Part shown: in pieces, positions 25,505 through 36,160 of the stretch | How positions within the stretch are numbered: position 1 is the first letter of the stretch | Layout of the letters: every line of letters begins with the position of its first letter | NCBI RefSeq assembly: GCF_900110245.1 | Contig: NZ_FOCZ01000026.1 | Span: 1 to 51,312 of the forward strand | DNA length: 51,312 nt | Direction: 5' to 3' | Source: Niastella yeongjuensis | Lineage (GTDB): Bacteria; Bacteroidota; Bacteroidia; Chitinophagales; Chitinophagaceae | Program-made: the position numbers and the translations under genes | The notes under the pieces: generated by a model | Database searches by the model: none | Told to the model about the DNA's origin: nothing | Seen by the model: the letters and a program-made list of their open reading frames with translations, nothing else

Positions 25505-27325
25505 TTACTTCTTTTTCTGCTGCTGCTGAGCCTGCTGTTGAGCAGCCTGCATGGCTTCCAGTCTTTCCTGCCATTTCGACTTCGACTTAGGCTTCTTGCG
25601 GTTCTCATCGATCTTCGCCAGTATTTTATCGTGGTTGATGATGTAGTTCTGAATTACAAACTGTAAGATCAGCGTTATCAGGTTCGACACAGTATAGTAC
25701 CAGGTCAACGCCGCGGGTAAGCGGTTAAACACAAAGAATAAAATGAACGGGAAGATATAAGGCATGTACTTGAGCGCCGGATTGTTCTGGTCGGGCGTCA
25801 TGTTCATGTTATACAAAGAGATCAGGAAGCTCGTCAATACCGCCGTGATGGTAAACAAACTCAGGTGGGTCATTCCCAGAATGCTGGTTTTCCACGACAC
25901 AATAGCGTCATAAGAAGCCAGGTTATCAGCCCACAAAAAGCCAACCCCACGCAAATCGATATTCGAGTTAAAGAAGCTATACAACGCAAAGAAGATAGGG
26001 ATCTGCAACAGGGCCGGTAAACAACCACCCAGCGGATTCACCCCGGCTTCGCGGAATAATTTCATTTGTTCTACACCTACCTGCTGCTGATCGTTGTTGT
26101 ACTTTTCTTTCAGCTTTTCAATTTCAGGTCTTAACGCCTTCATTTTAGCACCACTCAGGTAACTGGTATATACCAGCGGAGAAGTGAACAGGCGGATGAA
26201 TAAGGTCAGCAACAAAATAGCAATCCCCAAACTACCGATAAAGCTTCTAAAGAAACCAAACACCGGCATCACAATGTACTTGTTGATGGGGCGTACAAAA
26301 GCGTACATATCACGACCCAGGTTCACGATCTTATCCATTTCCGGCACCTGGTCTTTATGCTTGCGCAGGATCGCATAATCATTTGGACCATAATACAATC
26401 TCAAAGGAATAGACACATTAGGCCCCAGGGGTACTTTCGATTGCAGTGTGGTGGTCACTTCGGCTACTTTGGCTGTGGTGTCGTTTGCATTCTTGATGAA
26501 TTTTACGTCACCGGAAGTGAACTTATCCTTGGCTGCAATCAGTGCGGTATTGAAGAATTGTTGAGAAGAGCTTACCCATTGTACCGGTTTTTCCAGTGTT
26601 CTGGCCGATTTGGTTTGCATGTAATCAAAACCATCTTCATCATAAAAACATACGGTGGTCTGATTGCGCTCGTACACCACATCGGTTTCGTGCTGACTGG
26701 GTTCATTCTGCCAGATCAGGTTGAAATTACCCTGGGTGAGCATTTTATCGGCGCCGCTCAACTGTACATCCCAATCGATCAGGTAATCATTAGGATGAAC
26801 CGTGAACTGGTGGGTAACGGTCCCTTTACCGGGAACGGGTGCCTGGTAAATGATGGTTTGGCTGTTATCGGCATTTTTTACCACTTTAGGGTCCATGAAA
26901 TACAGGTCAGAAACCTGTGCTGCCCCATTATTAGTGGTAATGGCATAAGAGATCTTATCGAACGGTGTATTGTTCAATACAACCGGTGTTTTACTATTGA
27001 GCGATTTGTAGTTTTTAAGCTCCACCTGTTTGGGCTGACCGCCTTTATTGGTAAAACTGATCTTAACTACTTCATTTTCAATTACGGTCAACGCTTCTGC
27101 GCCGCGTGTTGCCAGCTCACCTGGTTGTACAGGCTGGTTGAGCGTGGTATCGGGTATTCTGGAAATAGAATCCTGGACATGCTTTTGTACCTGGGCAACT
27201 GAGTCTGTAAAGTGTTGTTTTTTAGCCTCCAGCTCATGACTGTTCCTGGTAGAGATAAACAGGTAAGTAAACAGTAAAAGCGCTAACAACACAAAGCCAA
27301 TCACCGTATTGCGATCAAAATTCAT
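25505..27325 (-). CDS. yidC: Membrane protein insertase
   Basis: The 606-residue insertase places membrane proteins into the inner membrane, alone or with SecYEG. One N-terminal membrane helix (VIGFVLLALLLFTYLFIS) is followed by a large periplasmic beta-domain (about 60-350). Then come the conserved core helices with FIGSLGIAILLLTLFIRLF, GCLPALLQIPIFFALYSFF and a final helix, and a basic, Gln-rich C-terminal tail. The conserved Arg in the core (LFIRLF) is present. It lies downstream of pyrG, as in other Bacteroidetes; it has its own -7 box at 27350-27357. Confidence 0.95.
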   Translation of the reverse strand: MNFDRNTVIGFVLLALLLFTYLFISTRNSHELEAKKQHFTDSVAQVQKHVQDSISRIPDTTLNQPVQPGELATRGAEALTVIENEVVKISFTNKGGQPKQVELKNYKSLNSKTPVVLNNTPFDKISYAITTNNGAAQVSDLYFMDPKVVKNADNSQTIIYQAPVPGKGTVTHQFTVHPNDYLIDWDVQLSGADKMLTQGNFNLIWQNEPSQHETDVVYERNQTTVCFYDEDGFDYMQTKSARTLEKPVQWVSSSQQFFNTALIAAKDKFTSGDVKFIKNANDTTAKVAEVTTTLQSKVPLGPNVSIPLRLYYGPNDYAILRKHKDQVPEMDKIVNLGRDMYAFVRPINKYIVMPVFGFFRSFIGSLGIAILLLTLFIRLFTSPLVYTSYLSGAKMKALRPEIEKLKEKYNNDQQQVGVEQMKLFREAGVNPLGGCLPALLQIPIFFALYSFFNSNIDLRGVGFLWADNLASYDAIVSWKTSILGMTHLSLFTITAVLTSFLISLYNMNMTPDQNNPALKYMPYIFPFILFFVFNRLPAALTWYYTVSNLITLILQFVIQNYIINHDKILAKIDENRKKPKSKSKWQERLEAMQAAQQQAQQQQKKK

Positions 27326-27349
27326 TATACTACTAGTTTAGAAGAGGTG

Positions 27350-27357
27350 CAAAGATA
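27350..27357 (-). promoter_or_regulatory. yidC -7 promoter box
   Basis: The minus strand reads TATCTTTG, matching TAnnTTTG, 25 bases before the yidC ATG. No good -33 TTTG is seen at the right spacing. Confidence 0.45.
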
Positions 27358-27415
27358 ATCGGAAGTTGTAAGTTTTAAGTTATTAGTTAAGGGTTCTGCA
27401 TTTTTATTACAGAAT

Positions 27416-27451
27416 GTTAATAGATATGCCGGTAACAGCATATCTATTAAC
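27416..27451. repeat. Perfect 14-bp inverted repeat between pyrG and yidC
   Basis: GTTAATAGATATGC, 8-base loop, GCATATCTATTAAC. It starts 31 bases past the pyrG stop codon. It lacks a T-tract on either side, so it is not a standard terminator. It may be an operator-like palindrome, an mRNA 3' stabiliser, or an AT-rich terminator. Confidence 0.7.
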
Positions 27452-27481
27452 AATTTATAACATACACTTACTAATAAAGCC

Positions 27482-29146
<1,665 letters not shown>

Positions 29147-29248
29147 TTACGTCTTCAATCTTTTTTGCTGATAATCCTATTCCACTATAATTTTTGACCA
29201 GCGGAAACTTATATGCTCTTAACGAAAAAATAATTCCGGGAGGTCGTG

Positions 29249-29256
29249 CAAAGTTA
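29249..29256 (-). promoter_or_regulatory. pyrG -7 promoter box
   Basis: The minus strand reads TAACTTTG, a TAnnTTTG match, about 118 bases before the pyrG ATG. The gap 29132-29393 otherwise holds no gene. Confidence 0.4.
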
Positions 29257-29393
29257 CGGCAAATAAATGCGCCAGAAAAACACGATTTTGGGGTGTGGAA
29301 AACCGGGCCACAAGCTGTGAATTCTATTAAAAACCGGTTAAAATCAATAAGTTGGGAGAAATATGTTTATGAGGAGAATTATTAAAAAAAATA

Positions 29394-29415
29394 AAACCCC
29401 GCATTAGCGGGGTTT
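29394..29415 (-). terminator. Rho-independent terminator of the small gene at 29440
   Basis: AAACCCCGC-ATTA-GCGGGGTTT is a perfect 9-bp stem. On the minus strand it is followed by TATTTTTTT, 25 bases past the stop codon. Confidence 0.85.
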
Positions 29416-29439
29416 CAATAATGTATTACAGCTCAATTC

Positions 29440-29679
29440 TTATCGTACAAAAGTTAAAACATGATTCTTTCTAGGAGCCGTAGTAAAATTAAAATTTGAA
29501 AGTAAATCACAATCCTTGGTAAGACCGAGCGCTTTCAGCTGGTAAGAGGTTCCCACCGCCGTTTTTTTAACGCTTAATACTTTACGACCATCTGCCTGAT
29601 GGTTCTTAGCAGAATGTAAAAAAACGATCGCTGCTATTTCAACAAAGAGTATAAGAAAACTCAATTTCTCCTTTTTCAT
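29440..29679 (-). CDS. Small membrane-anchored hypothetical protein
   Basis: The 79-residue product starts at MKKEKLSFLILFVEIAAIVFL, a membrane anchor or signal peptide without an obvious cleavage site. A basic mature part follows, ending APRKNHVLTFVR. The longer frame to 29766 has no support. It is followed by a strong terminator, so it is probably a real single-gene transcript. I do not recognise a family. Upstream gap 29680-29934 is AT-rich with nothing else visible. Confidence 0.6.
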   Translation of the reverse strand: MKKEKLSFLILFVEIAAIVFLHSAKNHQADGRKVLSVKKTAVGTSYQLKALGLTKDCDLLSNFNFTTAPRKNHVLTFVR

Positions 29680-29934
29680 AAATTGGTTATGGTTGTAGCC
29701 AAGGGTTCGGGCTGTACTAATTTTTCGGGAACAAAAGAACGAAAAATTTAGGTCATGTGCAAGCAAACATATACTTTTTTAATATATCCGTAATATACAC
29801 CTGCTTAAATTACGCATATGACAGCTCGTAATTATCCTATATAACACCCATAACACACTCACTTATCCGCTTTTCTGCTGCCTGTTAATTAACGTCTAAA
29901 CATAAATAATATATGACGTCCGTATAACTACGTG

Positions 29935-30738
29935 TTAACTGTCCTTTTCGATCTTATCGTAACTGGCAACAATACCTTTTATGAGGGAGGAACTGAAACC
30001 CTGGTGTTCCATTTCGTTAAGCCCGGCAATGGTACAACCTTTGGGTGTAGTTACTTTATCTATTTCCTGTTCGGGGTGTGATCCTTTTTTCAATAATAAT
30101 TCAGCAGCGCCTTTCACCGTTTGTGCCGCTATTAAGCTGGCAGTGGCTGCATCAAAACCAATTTCAATACCGCCCTGAATGTTTGCACGAATATACCGCA
30201 TGGCATATGCCGTTCCACAAGCGCCTAACACCGTAGCGGCATCCATTAGTTTCTCATCGATCCAAACGGCCTTGCCCAGTTGGTTAAACAGGTCTTCAAT
30301 AAAACTGATCTGATCGCGGTTCACGTCCTGTGAAGCAGACAAACAGGTCATGCTTTCCTGTATGGCGATAGCAGTATTGGGCATGGCCCTGATCACGGGT
30401 ATTTTTAAGTCAACCGCTTTCAGCATGTGTTTGATGGTGATACCGGTGATCACCGAAACCAGCACCTGCTTTTCGGGGTTGAGCAATGCTTTCAGCTTAC
30501 CCAGAATATCATCTACCTGGAATGGTTTTACCGCCAGGATGATCATATCGGCAAAACGAACGGCCTCTTCATTGTTATCACTCACCATTATGCCGCGTTT
30601 TTCCAGCGCAGCCAGCGTTTTAATATTCCGCTTGGTGATCAATATATGTTCGGGCAGTGTAAATCCGCTATTGATCAGGCCTTCTGCAATGGCAGTACCT
30701 AAGTTACCGCCACCAATGATTGCTATCTTTTTGTTCAT
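29935..30738 (-). CDS. proC: Pyrroline-5-carboxylate reductase
   Basis: The 267-residue NAD(P)H enzyme makes the last step of proline synthesis. The N-terminal Rossmann motif is IAIIGGGNLGTAIAEGLI; RAMPNTAIAI follows the cofactor domain. The C-terminal dimer domain has the family signature VTTPKGCTIAGLNEMEHQGF. Length is canonical. It starts 4 bases after the stop of hldD on the same strand, so the two share a transcript although their pathways are unrelated. Confidence 0.95.
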   Translation of the reverse strand: MNKKIAIIGGGNLGTAIAEGLINSGFTLPEHILITKRNIKTLAALEKRGIMVSDNNEEAVRFADMIILAVKPFQVDDILGKLKALLNPEKQVLVSVITGITIKHMLKAVDLKIPVIRAMPNTAIAIQESMTCLSASQDVNRDQISFIEDLFNQLGKAVWIDEKLMDAATVLGACGTAYAMRYIRANIQGGIEIGFDAATASLIAAQTVKGAAELLLKKGSHPEQEIDKVTTPKGCTIAGLNEMEHQGFSSSLIKGIVASYDKIEKDS

Positions 30739-30742
30739 AGAA

Positions 30743-31741
30743 CTAATAGTAATTTCCTTTCACTAAATAATTACGCACATAATCGTCTACACCCTGTTCC
30801 AATGTATAAAACTCATCGTTATACCCCGCATCTCTCAGTTTTTGCATATTTGCTTCGGTGAAATACTGGTATTTGTCACGAATGTCTTCGGGCATATCGA
30901 TAAACTCGATCACCGGTTCTTTATCCAACCCTCTGAAGGTAGCCTTCGCCAGGTCTTCAAAGCTGCGGGCTTTACCGGTACCCAGGTTATATAAACCATT
31001 GGCAACAGCACCAGTATTCTTTTCAAACTGTTCCATTAACCAGTAGCAGATCTTCAGCAGATCTTTCACGTATACAAAATCGCGCAACTGCTGGCCATCT
31101 TTATAGCCTTCTTTGTGCGATTTGAACAGTTTCACTTTGCCCGACTGGTTTATTTGTTTGAAAGAATGCCAGATCACGCTGGCCATACGGCCTTTGTGAA
31201 ATTCATTGGGACCATATACATTAAAGAACTTCAACCCGGCCCAGAAAGGCGGCTGGGTAGTTTGTTCCAGGGCCCATTTATCGAACTCATTTTTTGAAAC
31301 GCCGTATGGGTTCAATGGTTTCAATGCGTATACGATCGCATGGTCATCGTTGTATCCTTCTTCTCCGTTACCATAAGTAGCAGCGGAAGAAGCATACACT
31401 ACCGGTACGTTATTCTCAGTACAATAATTCCAGATCTTTTGTGAATACTCCACGTTCAAATGCTGGTGTACGGAATAATCGAATTCGGTAGTATCGGTAC
31501 GCGCGCCGATATGGAATATAAAATCAATGGCAGGTTTGTGTTCAGCCAGCCACTCAAAAAAATCTTCGCGTTCTATTTTCTCGTCATATTGTTTGCCTTC
31601 AAGATTTTGCATCTTTTCAGGCTCGGTAAAATCATCAACCAGGATAAGCCGGTTATAACCTTTTTCATTCAGGAAACCGGTTAAACAACTTCCTATAAAT
31701 CCGGCCGCGCCGGTCACTACTATTTTACTGTCTTTGTTCAT
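30743..31741 (-). CDS. hldD: ADP-L-glycero-D-manno-heptose 6-epimerase
   Basis: The 332-residue short-chain dehydrogenase-type epimerase makes the heptose donor for the lipopolysaccharide core. It has VVTGAAGFIGSCL (cofactor loop), the YASSAATYG block and catalytic NPYGVSKNEFD (Tyr-xxx-Lys), then LKFFNVYGPNEFHKGRMASV, all as in HldD/RfaD. A more general NAD-dependent sugar epimerase is the alternative. It is first in the hldD-proC pair; the repeat at 31742-31867 lies upstream. Confidence 0.9.
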   Translation of the reverse strand: MNKDSKIVVTGAAGFIGSCLTGFLNEKGYNRLILVDDFTEPEKMQNLEGKQYDEKIEREDFFEWLAEHKPAIDFIFHIGARTDTTEFDYSVHQHLNVEYSQKIWNYCTENNVPVVYASSAATYGNGEEGYNDDHAIVYALKPLNPYGVSKNEFDKWALEQTTQPPFWAGLKFFNVYGPNEFHKGRMASVIWHSFKQINQSGKVKLFKSHKEGYKDGQQLRDFVYVKDLLKICYWLMEQFEKNTGAVANGLYNLGTGKARSFEDLAKATFRGLDKEPVIEFIDMPEDIRDKYQYFTEANMQKLRDAGYNDEFYTLEQGVDDYVRNYLVKGNYY

Positions 31742-31867
31742 TTCGTCAAACGTGTATAGTGATTCGTCAATGGTTAATCGTGAAACGTCAAACGTGAAAC
31801 GTGAAATTCTTAAATTTCAGATTTCCTGACTTTGGCTTTCTTTTCTGCCTTCTGCCCTCTGCCTTTC
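31742..31867. repeat. CGTGAAACGTCAAACGTG stutter plus CTGCC module
   Basis: The gap between purL and hldD contains TCGTGAAACGTCAAACGTG and AAACGTGAAAT, a third stutter type, followed by CTGCCTTCTGCCCTCTGCC up to the purL stop codon. It again ends in the heptamer module. Confidence 0.6.
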
Positions 31868-34102
31868 TTACAATGCGCTCAATGCGTGCTCTGATTCATG
31901 GCCGGCCAGTAAGTTCTCAATAGCCGTATCATATTTATTTTTCCAGGCATCGATAGTGCCCCAGTTGTTACCATCCACTTTTATGGCGCCGCTGGTTACC
32001 TGGCCCAGTTGTTCATAAGGATGGTTGCCTGCTACTTTCTTAAAGGCTTCCACCTGATCGGCTTTTACACTCACTACTACGCGGCTTTGTGCCTCACCAA
32101 ACCAATAAGCGTCTTTACGAATGTCGGCCTTTGCAGCAGTTACCTCAACACCCAGGTTGCGGTTAAAGCAGCTTTCCAGCAACGTTACCACCAGACCACC
32201 TTCACTGATATCGTGTGCCGATACAATAACACCGGCTTTGATCAGTTCTGCGATCTTGTTTTGCAGGGCAGCTTCTTCTTCCAGGTCAAAATGCGGGGCC
32301 GGACTGAATTCTACCTTTTTTATTTTATGTAAATATTCAGAAGAATTGATGTCGTTACGGCTGGTACCGATCAGGAACAACTGATCGCCGGCAGCTTTAA
32401 AGTCCATCGTCATTTTATCATTCACATTATCCAGCAAACCCACCATACCAATGGTTGGTGTAGGGTATACCGCGCCATCAGGGTTCTGGTTGTAGAAACT
32501 TACGTTACCACCGGTTACCGGGGTATCGAATTTCAAACAGGCTTCGCTCATACCTTTCAACGCATATACGAACTGGTAGTATACCTGTGGATCATAGGGG
32601 TTACCAAAGTTCAAACAGTTGGTAATACCCAAAGGTTGACCGCCGCTGCAAACGATGTTACGCGCTGCTTCAGAAACAGCGATCATGCCACCAACGAACG
32701 GATCGGCATATACATACCGGCTGTTACAATCAGTAGTAAGCGCCAGTCCTTTGTTGGTTGGCTTGGCTATCACCACGGCAGCATCGGAAGGGTTATTGGT
32801 AGTAGAAGTACCGGCACCTACCATGCTATCGTATTGAACATACACCCAACGTTTGTTGGCAATGTTAGGCACGGTAATGATCTGTTCAGCTACAGCTTTT
32901 AGATCGGCAGGCACTTCAATGGTGTCGGCTTTGAAAGCTTTGATATTTTCGAAGTAAGCCGGCTCTTTGTACTCGCGGGTATATTGAGGTGCACCGCCAC
33001 CCAGTACCAGTTCATTGGCGGGTAATTGTGCTTCTAGCACGCCATGCATATAGAAATGCAGGATGCCATCATTGGTAACCTCGCCTATTTCAGAACAGGG
33101 CAGGTCCCATTTATCAAAAACACGTTGTACTTCTGCTTCGCGGCCTTTTTCCACCACCATCAGCATACGCTCCTGGCTTTCGCTCAGCAACAGTTCCCAG
33201 GCCTTCATATTTTTTTGACGGGTAGGTACTTTATCGAGGTCGATGCGCATCCCTACTTCGCCTTTGGCGCTCATTTCGGCAGTAGAACAAATAATACCGG
33301 CCGCACCCATATCCTGCATACCCACAACGGCGCCGGTTTGTATTACTTCCAAACAGGCTTCCAGCAGTTTCTTTTCCTGGAAGGGGTCGCCCACCTGTAC
33401 GGCAGGTAATTCTTCCACGCTTTCAGCGGTGATATCAGCAGAGGCAAAAGAAGCGCCGCCGATGCCATCTTTACCAGTGGCCGAACCTACAAAGAACACG
33501 GGGTTGCCGAGGCCTTTGGCAGTAGCAGAAATGGTTTCACCATTTCTTACAATACCAACGCTCATGGCGTTTACCAGCGGATTGGTATGGTAACACTGTT
33601 CAAAATATATTTCGCCACCCACAGTTGGTACGCCAAAACAGTTGCCATAATGGCCAATGCCATGAACTATACCAGCCAGCAGGTGCTGGGTTTTGGCTTC
33701 TTTCAGGTTACCAAAACGCAGGGAGTTGAGCGAGGCAATAGGCCGGGCACCCATGGTAAAAATATCGCGGTGAATACCTCCTACCCCGGTTGCTGCACCC
33801 TGAAATGGTTCAATAGCCGAGGGGTGGTTATGTGATTCTATTTTAAATACAACGCCGAAGCCATCACCAATATCCATTAAACCCGCATTTTCCTCACCGG
33901 CTTTCACCAACATCTTTTTGCCTTCGCGGGGCAATGTTTTTAACCACTTAATTGAATTTTTGTAACTGCAGTGCTCACTCCACATACCGCTGAAGGCGCA
34001 CAATTCGGTAAAATTGGGCGTACGGCCGAGTTTTTGTTTTATCAATTCGAATTCTTCTTCGGTAAGTCGTAGCTGTTTGGCAGTTTTTACTGTTACTTCC
34101 AT
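31868..34102 (-). CDS. purL: Phosphoribosylformylglycinamidine synthase, small-type PurL
   Basis: The 744-residue enzyme makes FGAM from FGAR in purine synthesis. It begins MEVTVKTAKQLRLTEEEFELI and has FSGMWSEHCSYKNS, ESHNHPSAIEPFQGAATGVGG, VGSATGKDGIGGASFAS and a second synthetase half with SVKADQ. No glutaminase domain is present, so it is the small type that needs PurS and PurQ encoded elsewhere. I chose the ATG at 34102; the upstream frame to 34237 is rich in low-likelihood residues and lacks family similarity. Confidence 0.95.
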   Translation of the reverse strand: MEVTVKTAKQLRLTEEEFELIKQKLGRTPNFTELCAFSGMWSEHCSYKNSIKWLKTLPREGKKMLVKAGEENAGLMDIGDGFGVVFKIESHNHPSAIEPFQGAATGVGGIHRDIFTMGARPIASLNSLRFGNLKEAKTQHLLAGIVHGIGHYGNCFGVPTVGGEIYFEQCYHTNPLVNAMSVGIVRNGETISATAKGLGNPVFFVGSATGKDGIGGASFASADITAESVEELPAVQVGDPFQEKKLLEACLEVIQTGAVVGMQDMGAAGIICSTAEMSAKGEVGMRIDLDKVPTRQKNMKAWELLLSESQERMLMVVEKGREAEVQRVFDKWDLPCSEIGEVTNDGILHFYMHGVLEAQLPANELVLGGGAPQYTREYKEPAYFENIKAFKADTIEVPADLKAVAEQIITVPNIANKRWVYVQYDSMVGAGTSTTNNPSDAAVVIAKPTNKGLALTTDCNSRYVYADPFVGGMIAVSEAARNIVCSGGQPLGITNCLNFGNPYDPQVYYQFVYALKGMSEACLKFDTPVTGGNVSFYNQNPDGAVYPTPTIGMVGLLDNVNDKMTMDFKAAGDQLFLIGTSRNDINSSEYLHKIKKVEFSPAPHFDLEEEAALQNKIAELIKAGVIVSAHDISEGGLVVTLLESCFNRNLGVEVTAAKADIRKDAYWFGEAQSRVVVSVKADQVEAFKKVAGNHPYEQLGQVTSGAIKVDGNNWGTIDAWKNKYDTAIENLLAGHESEHALSAL

Positions 34103-34290
34103 ATTAATTAATATAGTTAAAATGCTGATTGATCGTATTTTAGCGCCGGTAAAATACCCAGGCGGCGGGCCTAAACACCCTTGCTGCCAGCCTTTTACCA
34201 GTAGCCTGTTGTCAAACAGCTTTTTAGGAAAGCGCAAAAGTACAAACAGTCTGTCATCTTATTGATAAATTTATCCCGATTTACCAGCCC

Positions 34291-35211
34291 ATGACTATTG
34301 CATTTGTTCATAATAACAAAGCTTTTTTGCCCGGATTGGAGGCTTACAGCCGTTTCTTTTCGCGCTACAACATAACCTGTGAAGTAGTAGATAAAAATGA
34401 GCTGGGCCTTATTCACCGGCATGTAGAGTGGTGGATAATGGGCGTGGACCTTTCCAAACCCAAGGAAGGTATCTATAAAATACATGAATACAGCTCCTCT
34501 TCTGTACCCCCCTGGCGCAGGTGGAAGAACTGGTGGAAAAGTTTTTTTAGCGCCCAACCCGACTTCCGGCTGTTTTTAAATGAATATGTTAAAAAAGTAA
34601 TCAACCTCCACGATCACATCCCCTTTGGGTACCGCGACATAGGTGTTCCGGAAGAATGGCTGCAGGCCGACCCTTTTTTGCATGAGCGCGAGTACGACTT
34701 TGTATATACGGGTGATATTTCACCGGTTCGCCAGCCCCAACAGCTGTTGAACTGCTTCAGTACCGGCTCCCTGAAAGATAAAACCCTGTTGCTGATAAGC
34801 AAGGATTATGAGGAGCTGCAGGCAACTTACCGGGATTATAAGAACATTGTGTTTATGGGTCCCCTGCCCTACAGTTCTATGGACACCTATATTTTAAAGG
34901 CCCGGTTTGGCATTAACTATGTTCCTGATAAAGAACCTTTTAACCAGCAAACCGCAGCGCGGTTCCTGGAGTATGCCGCCCTGGGTTTGCCCATTGTTAC
35001 CACCCGGTATGCCTGGGTGGAAAGGTTTCAGCAACAATATGGCGGTCATTTCTTTTACCTGGAACCAAACCTGTCGAACTTCACCTGGGAACAGGTAAAT
35101 AACCACTCCTATTCAAAACCCGATGTGGAAAACTTTACCTGGGAGCGGCAGATCCGCCGGTCGGGCGTACTGGAGTTTTTGACCTCAAAATTTCCGGAAT
35201 TAGAATTTTAG
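34291..35211 (+). CDS. Glycosyltransferase-like protein, copy 1
   Basis: The 306-residue protein has a GT-B-like pattern: MTIAFVHNNKAFLPGLEAY at the N-terminus, YDFVYTGDISPVRQPQQLL (start of the nucleotide-binding half), LLISKDYEEL, FMGPLPYSSMD, and FGINYVPDKEPFNQQTAARFLEYAALGLP with IVTTRYAWVE, the acceptor-independent donor-site helix of family 4-like enzymes. It probably adds a sugar to a surface polysaccharide. The next gene is a paralogue 22 bases on. It is divergent from purL. Confidence 0.82.
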   Translation: MTIAFVHNNKAFLPGLEAYSRFFSRYNITCEVVDKNELGLIHRHVEWWIMGVDLSKPKEGIYKIHEYSSSSVPPWRRWKNWWKSFFSAQPDFRLFLNEYVKKVINLHDHIPFGYRDIGVPEEWLQADPFLHEREYDFVYTGDISPVRQPQQLLNCFSTGSLKDKTLLLISKDYEELQATYRDYKNIVFMGPLPYSSMDTYILKARFGINYVPDKEPFNQQTAARFLEYAALGLPIVTTRYAWVERFQQQYGGHFFYLEPNLSNFTWEQVNNHSYSKPDVENFTWERQIRRSGVLEFLTSKFPELEF

Positions 35212-35233
35212 ACCCTTGTATCTTGTGCCTTGT

Positions 35234-36160
35234 ATGACCATCGGTTTTATTCACGAACAAAAGGCATTCTTACCCGAACTCAACGCGTATGTTGATTTTT
35301 TCGCTGCGCGTGGCATACAAACCACTATCATCCACCCTTCCGGGCTACACAACACTCCCTGTGATGTTGAATGGCATTTTATGGGCCGGCATGTTCGGCG
35401 CAATAAAAACAGGGTTACTATTCATGAATATGCTTCCGCATCGGCACCGCCATTTAGCCGGTTAAAAGACCGCATCAAAAAACTAATCAATGCAAAGCCC
35501 GACTACCGCATTTTCAATAATGAGTATGTGTTGAACCGATTTCAACCCCATGATAACATCCCTTATGGTATCCGCAATTACGCAATACAATCAGGCGTGA
35601 TCCCTGTTATACCTATAGCACAAAAGAAATATGATTTTGTATATGTAGGTACGGTAGATAAAAGCAGAAAACCGGAATTACTGTTGAATTGCTTTGCATC
35701 CGGTTCCATGAAAGATCATTCCTTACTGGTACTTTCACGCCACTATGATGCGCTGGCCACCGATTATGCAGCGGCAATCAATATCACTTTTAAAGGCCCT
35801 GTTCCTTACGGCGACATATATACACATATGCAGCAGGCAAGATTTGGCATTAATTATATGCCCGATGTTACGCCCTACAACCAGCAGACCTCAGCCAAAT
35901 TGCTTGATTATGCCGCCTGCAATATGCCTGTAATTACCAGTGATTATGCCTGGGTACGCAGCTTTCAAAAAGAATATGGCGGCCACTACTTTTACCTGCA
36001 GCCAGCCCTGGAGAATTTTACCTGGGAAAAGATAAACAGTTTTACCTACACACCACCCAACCTCAGCAGCTGGACCTGGGAAAAACAAATACTACAATCG
36101 GGGGTGTTGGCGTTCCTGGAGTCTAAGTTTCCTATTCTGCCCAACCGGCATTCAGTGTAG
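35234..36160 (+). CDS. Glycosyltransferase-like protein, copy 2
   Basis: The 308-residue paralogue of the previous gene (ATG at 35234, MTIGFIHEQKAFLPELNAY) shares the EYxSxSxPP block, YDFVYVGTVDKSRKPELLLNC, LLVLSRHYDAL, FGINYMPDVTPYNQQTSAK and the C-terminal Q(I/L)xxSGVLxFLxSKFP. The last 29 bases overlap the end of the convergent glycosyltransferase gene on the opposite strand. Probably works with copy 1 on one polysaccharide; donor and acceptor unknown. Confidence 0.82.
   Translation: MTIGFIHEQKAFLPELNAYVDFFAARGIQTTIIHPSGLHNTPCDVEWHFMGRHVRRNKNRVTIHEYASASAPPFSRLKDRIKKLINAKPDYRIFNNEYVLNRFQPHDNIPYGIRNYAIQSGVIPVIPIAQKKYDFVYVGTVDKSRKPELLLNCFASGSMKDHSLLVLSRHYDALATDYAAAINITFKGPVPYGDIYTHMQQARFGINYMPDVTPYNQQTSAKLLDYAACNMPVITSDYAWVRSFQKEYGGHYFYLQPALENFTWEKINSFTYTPPNLSSWTWEKQILQSGVLAFLESKFPILPNRHSV

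Noticed and set aside
29194..29385. 63-codon plus-strand frame upstream of pyrG
   Set aside because: It lies over the pyrG promoter region, antisense, with unlikely composition and no ribosome site.
34103..34237. N-terminal extension of purL by 45 codons
   Set aside because: PurL similarity begins at MEVTVKTAKQLRL; the extension has no family similarity.
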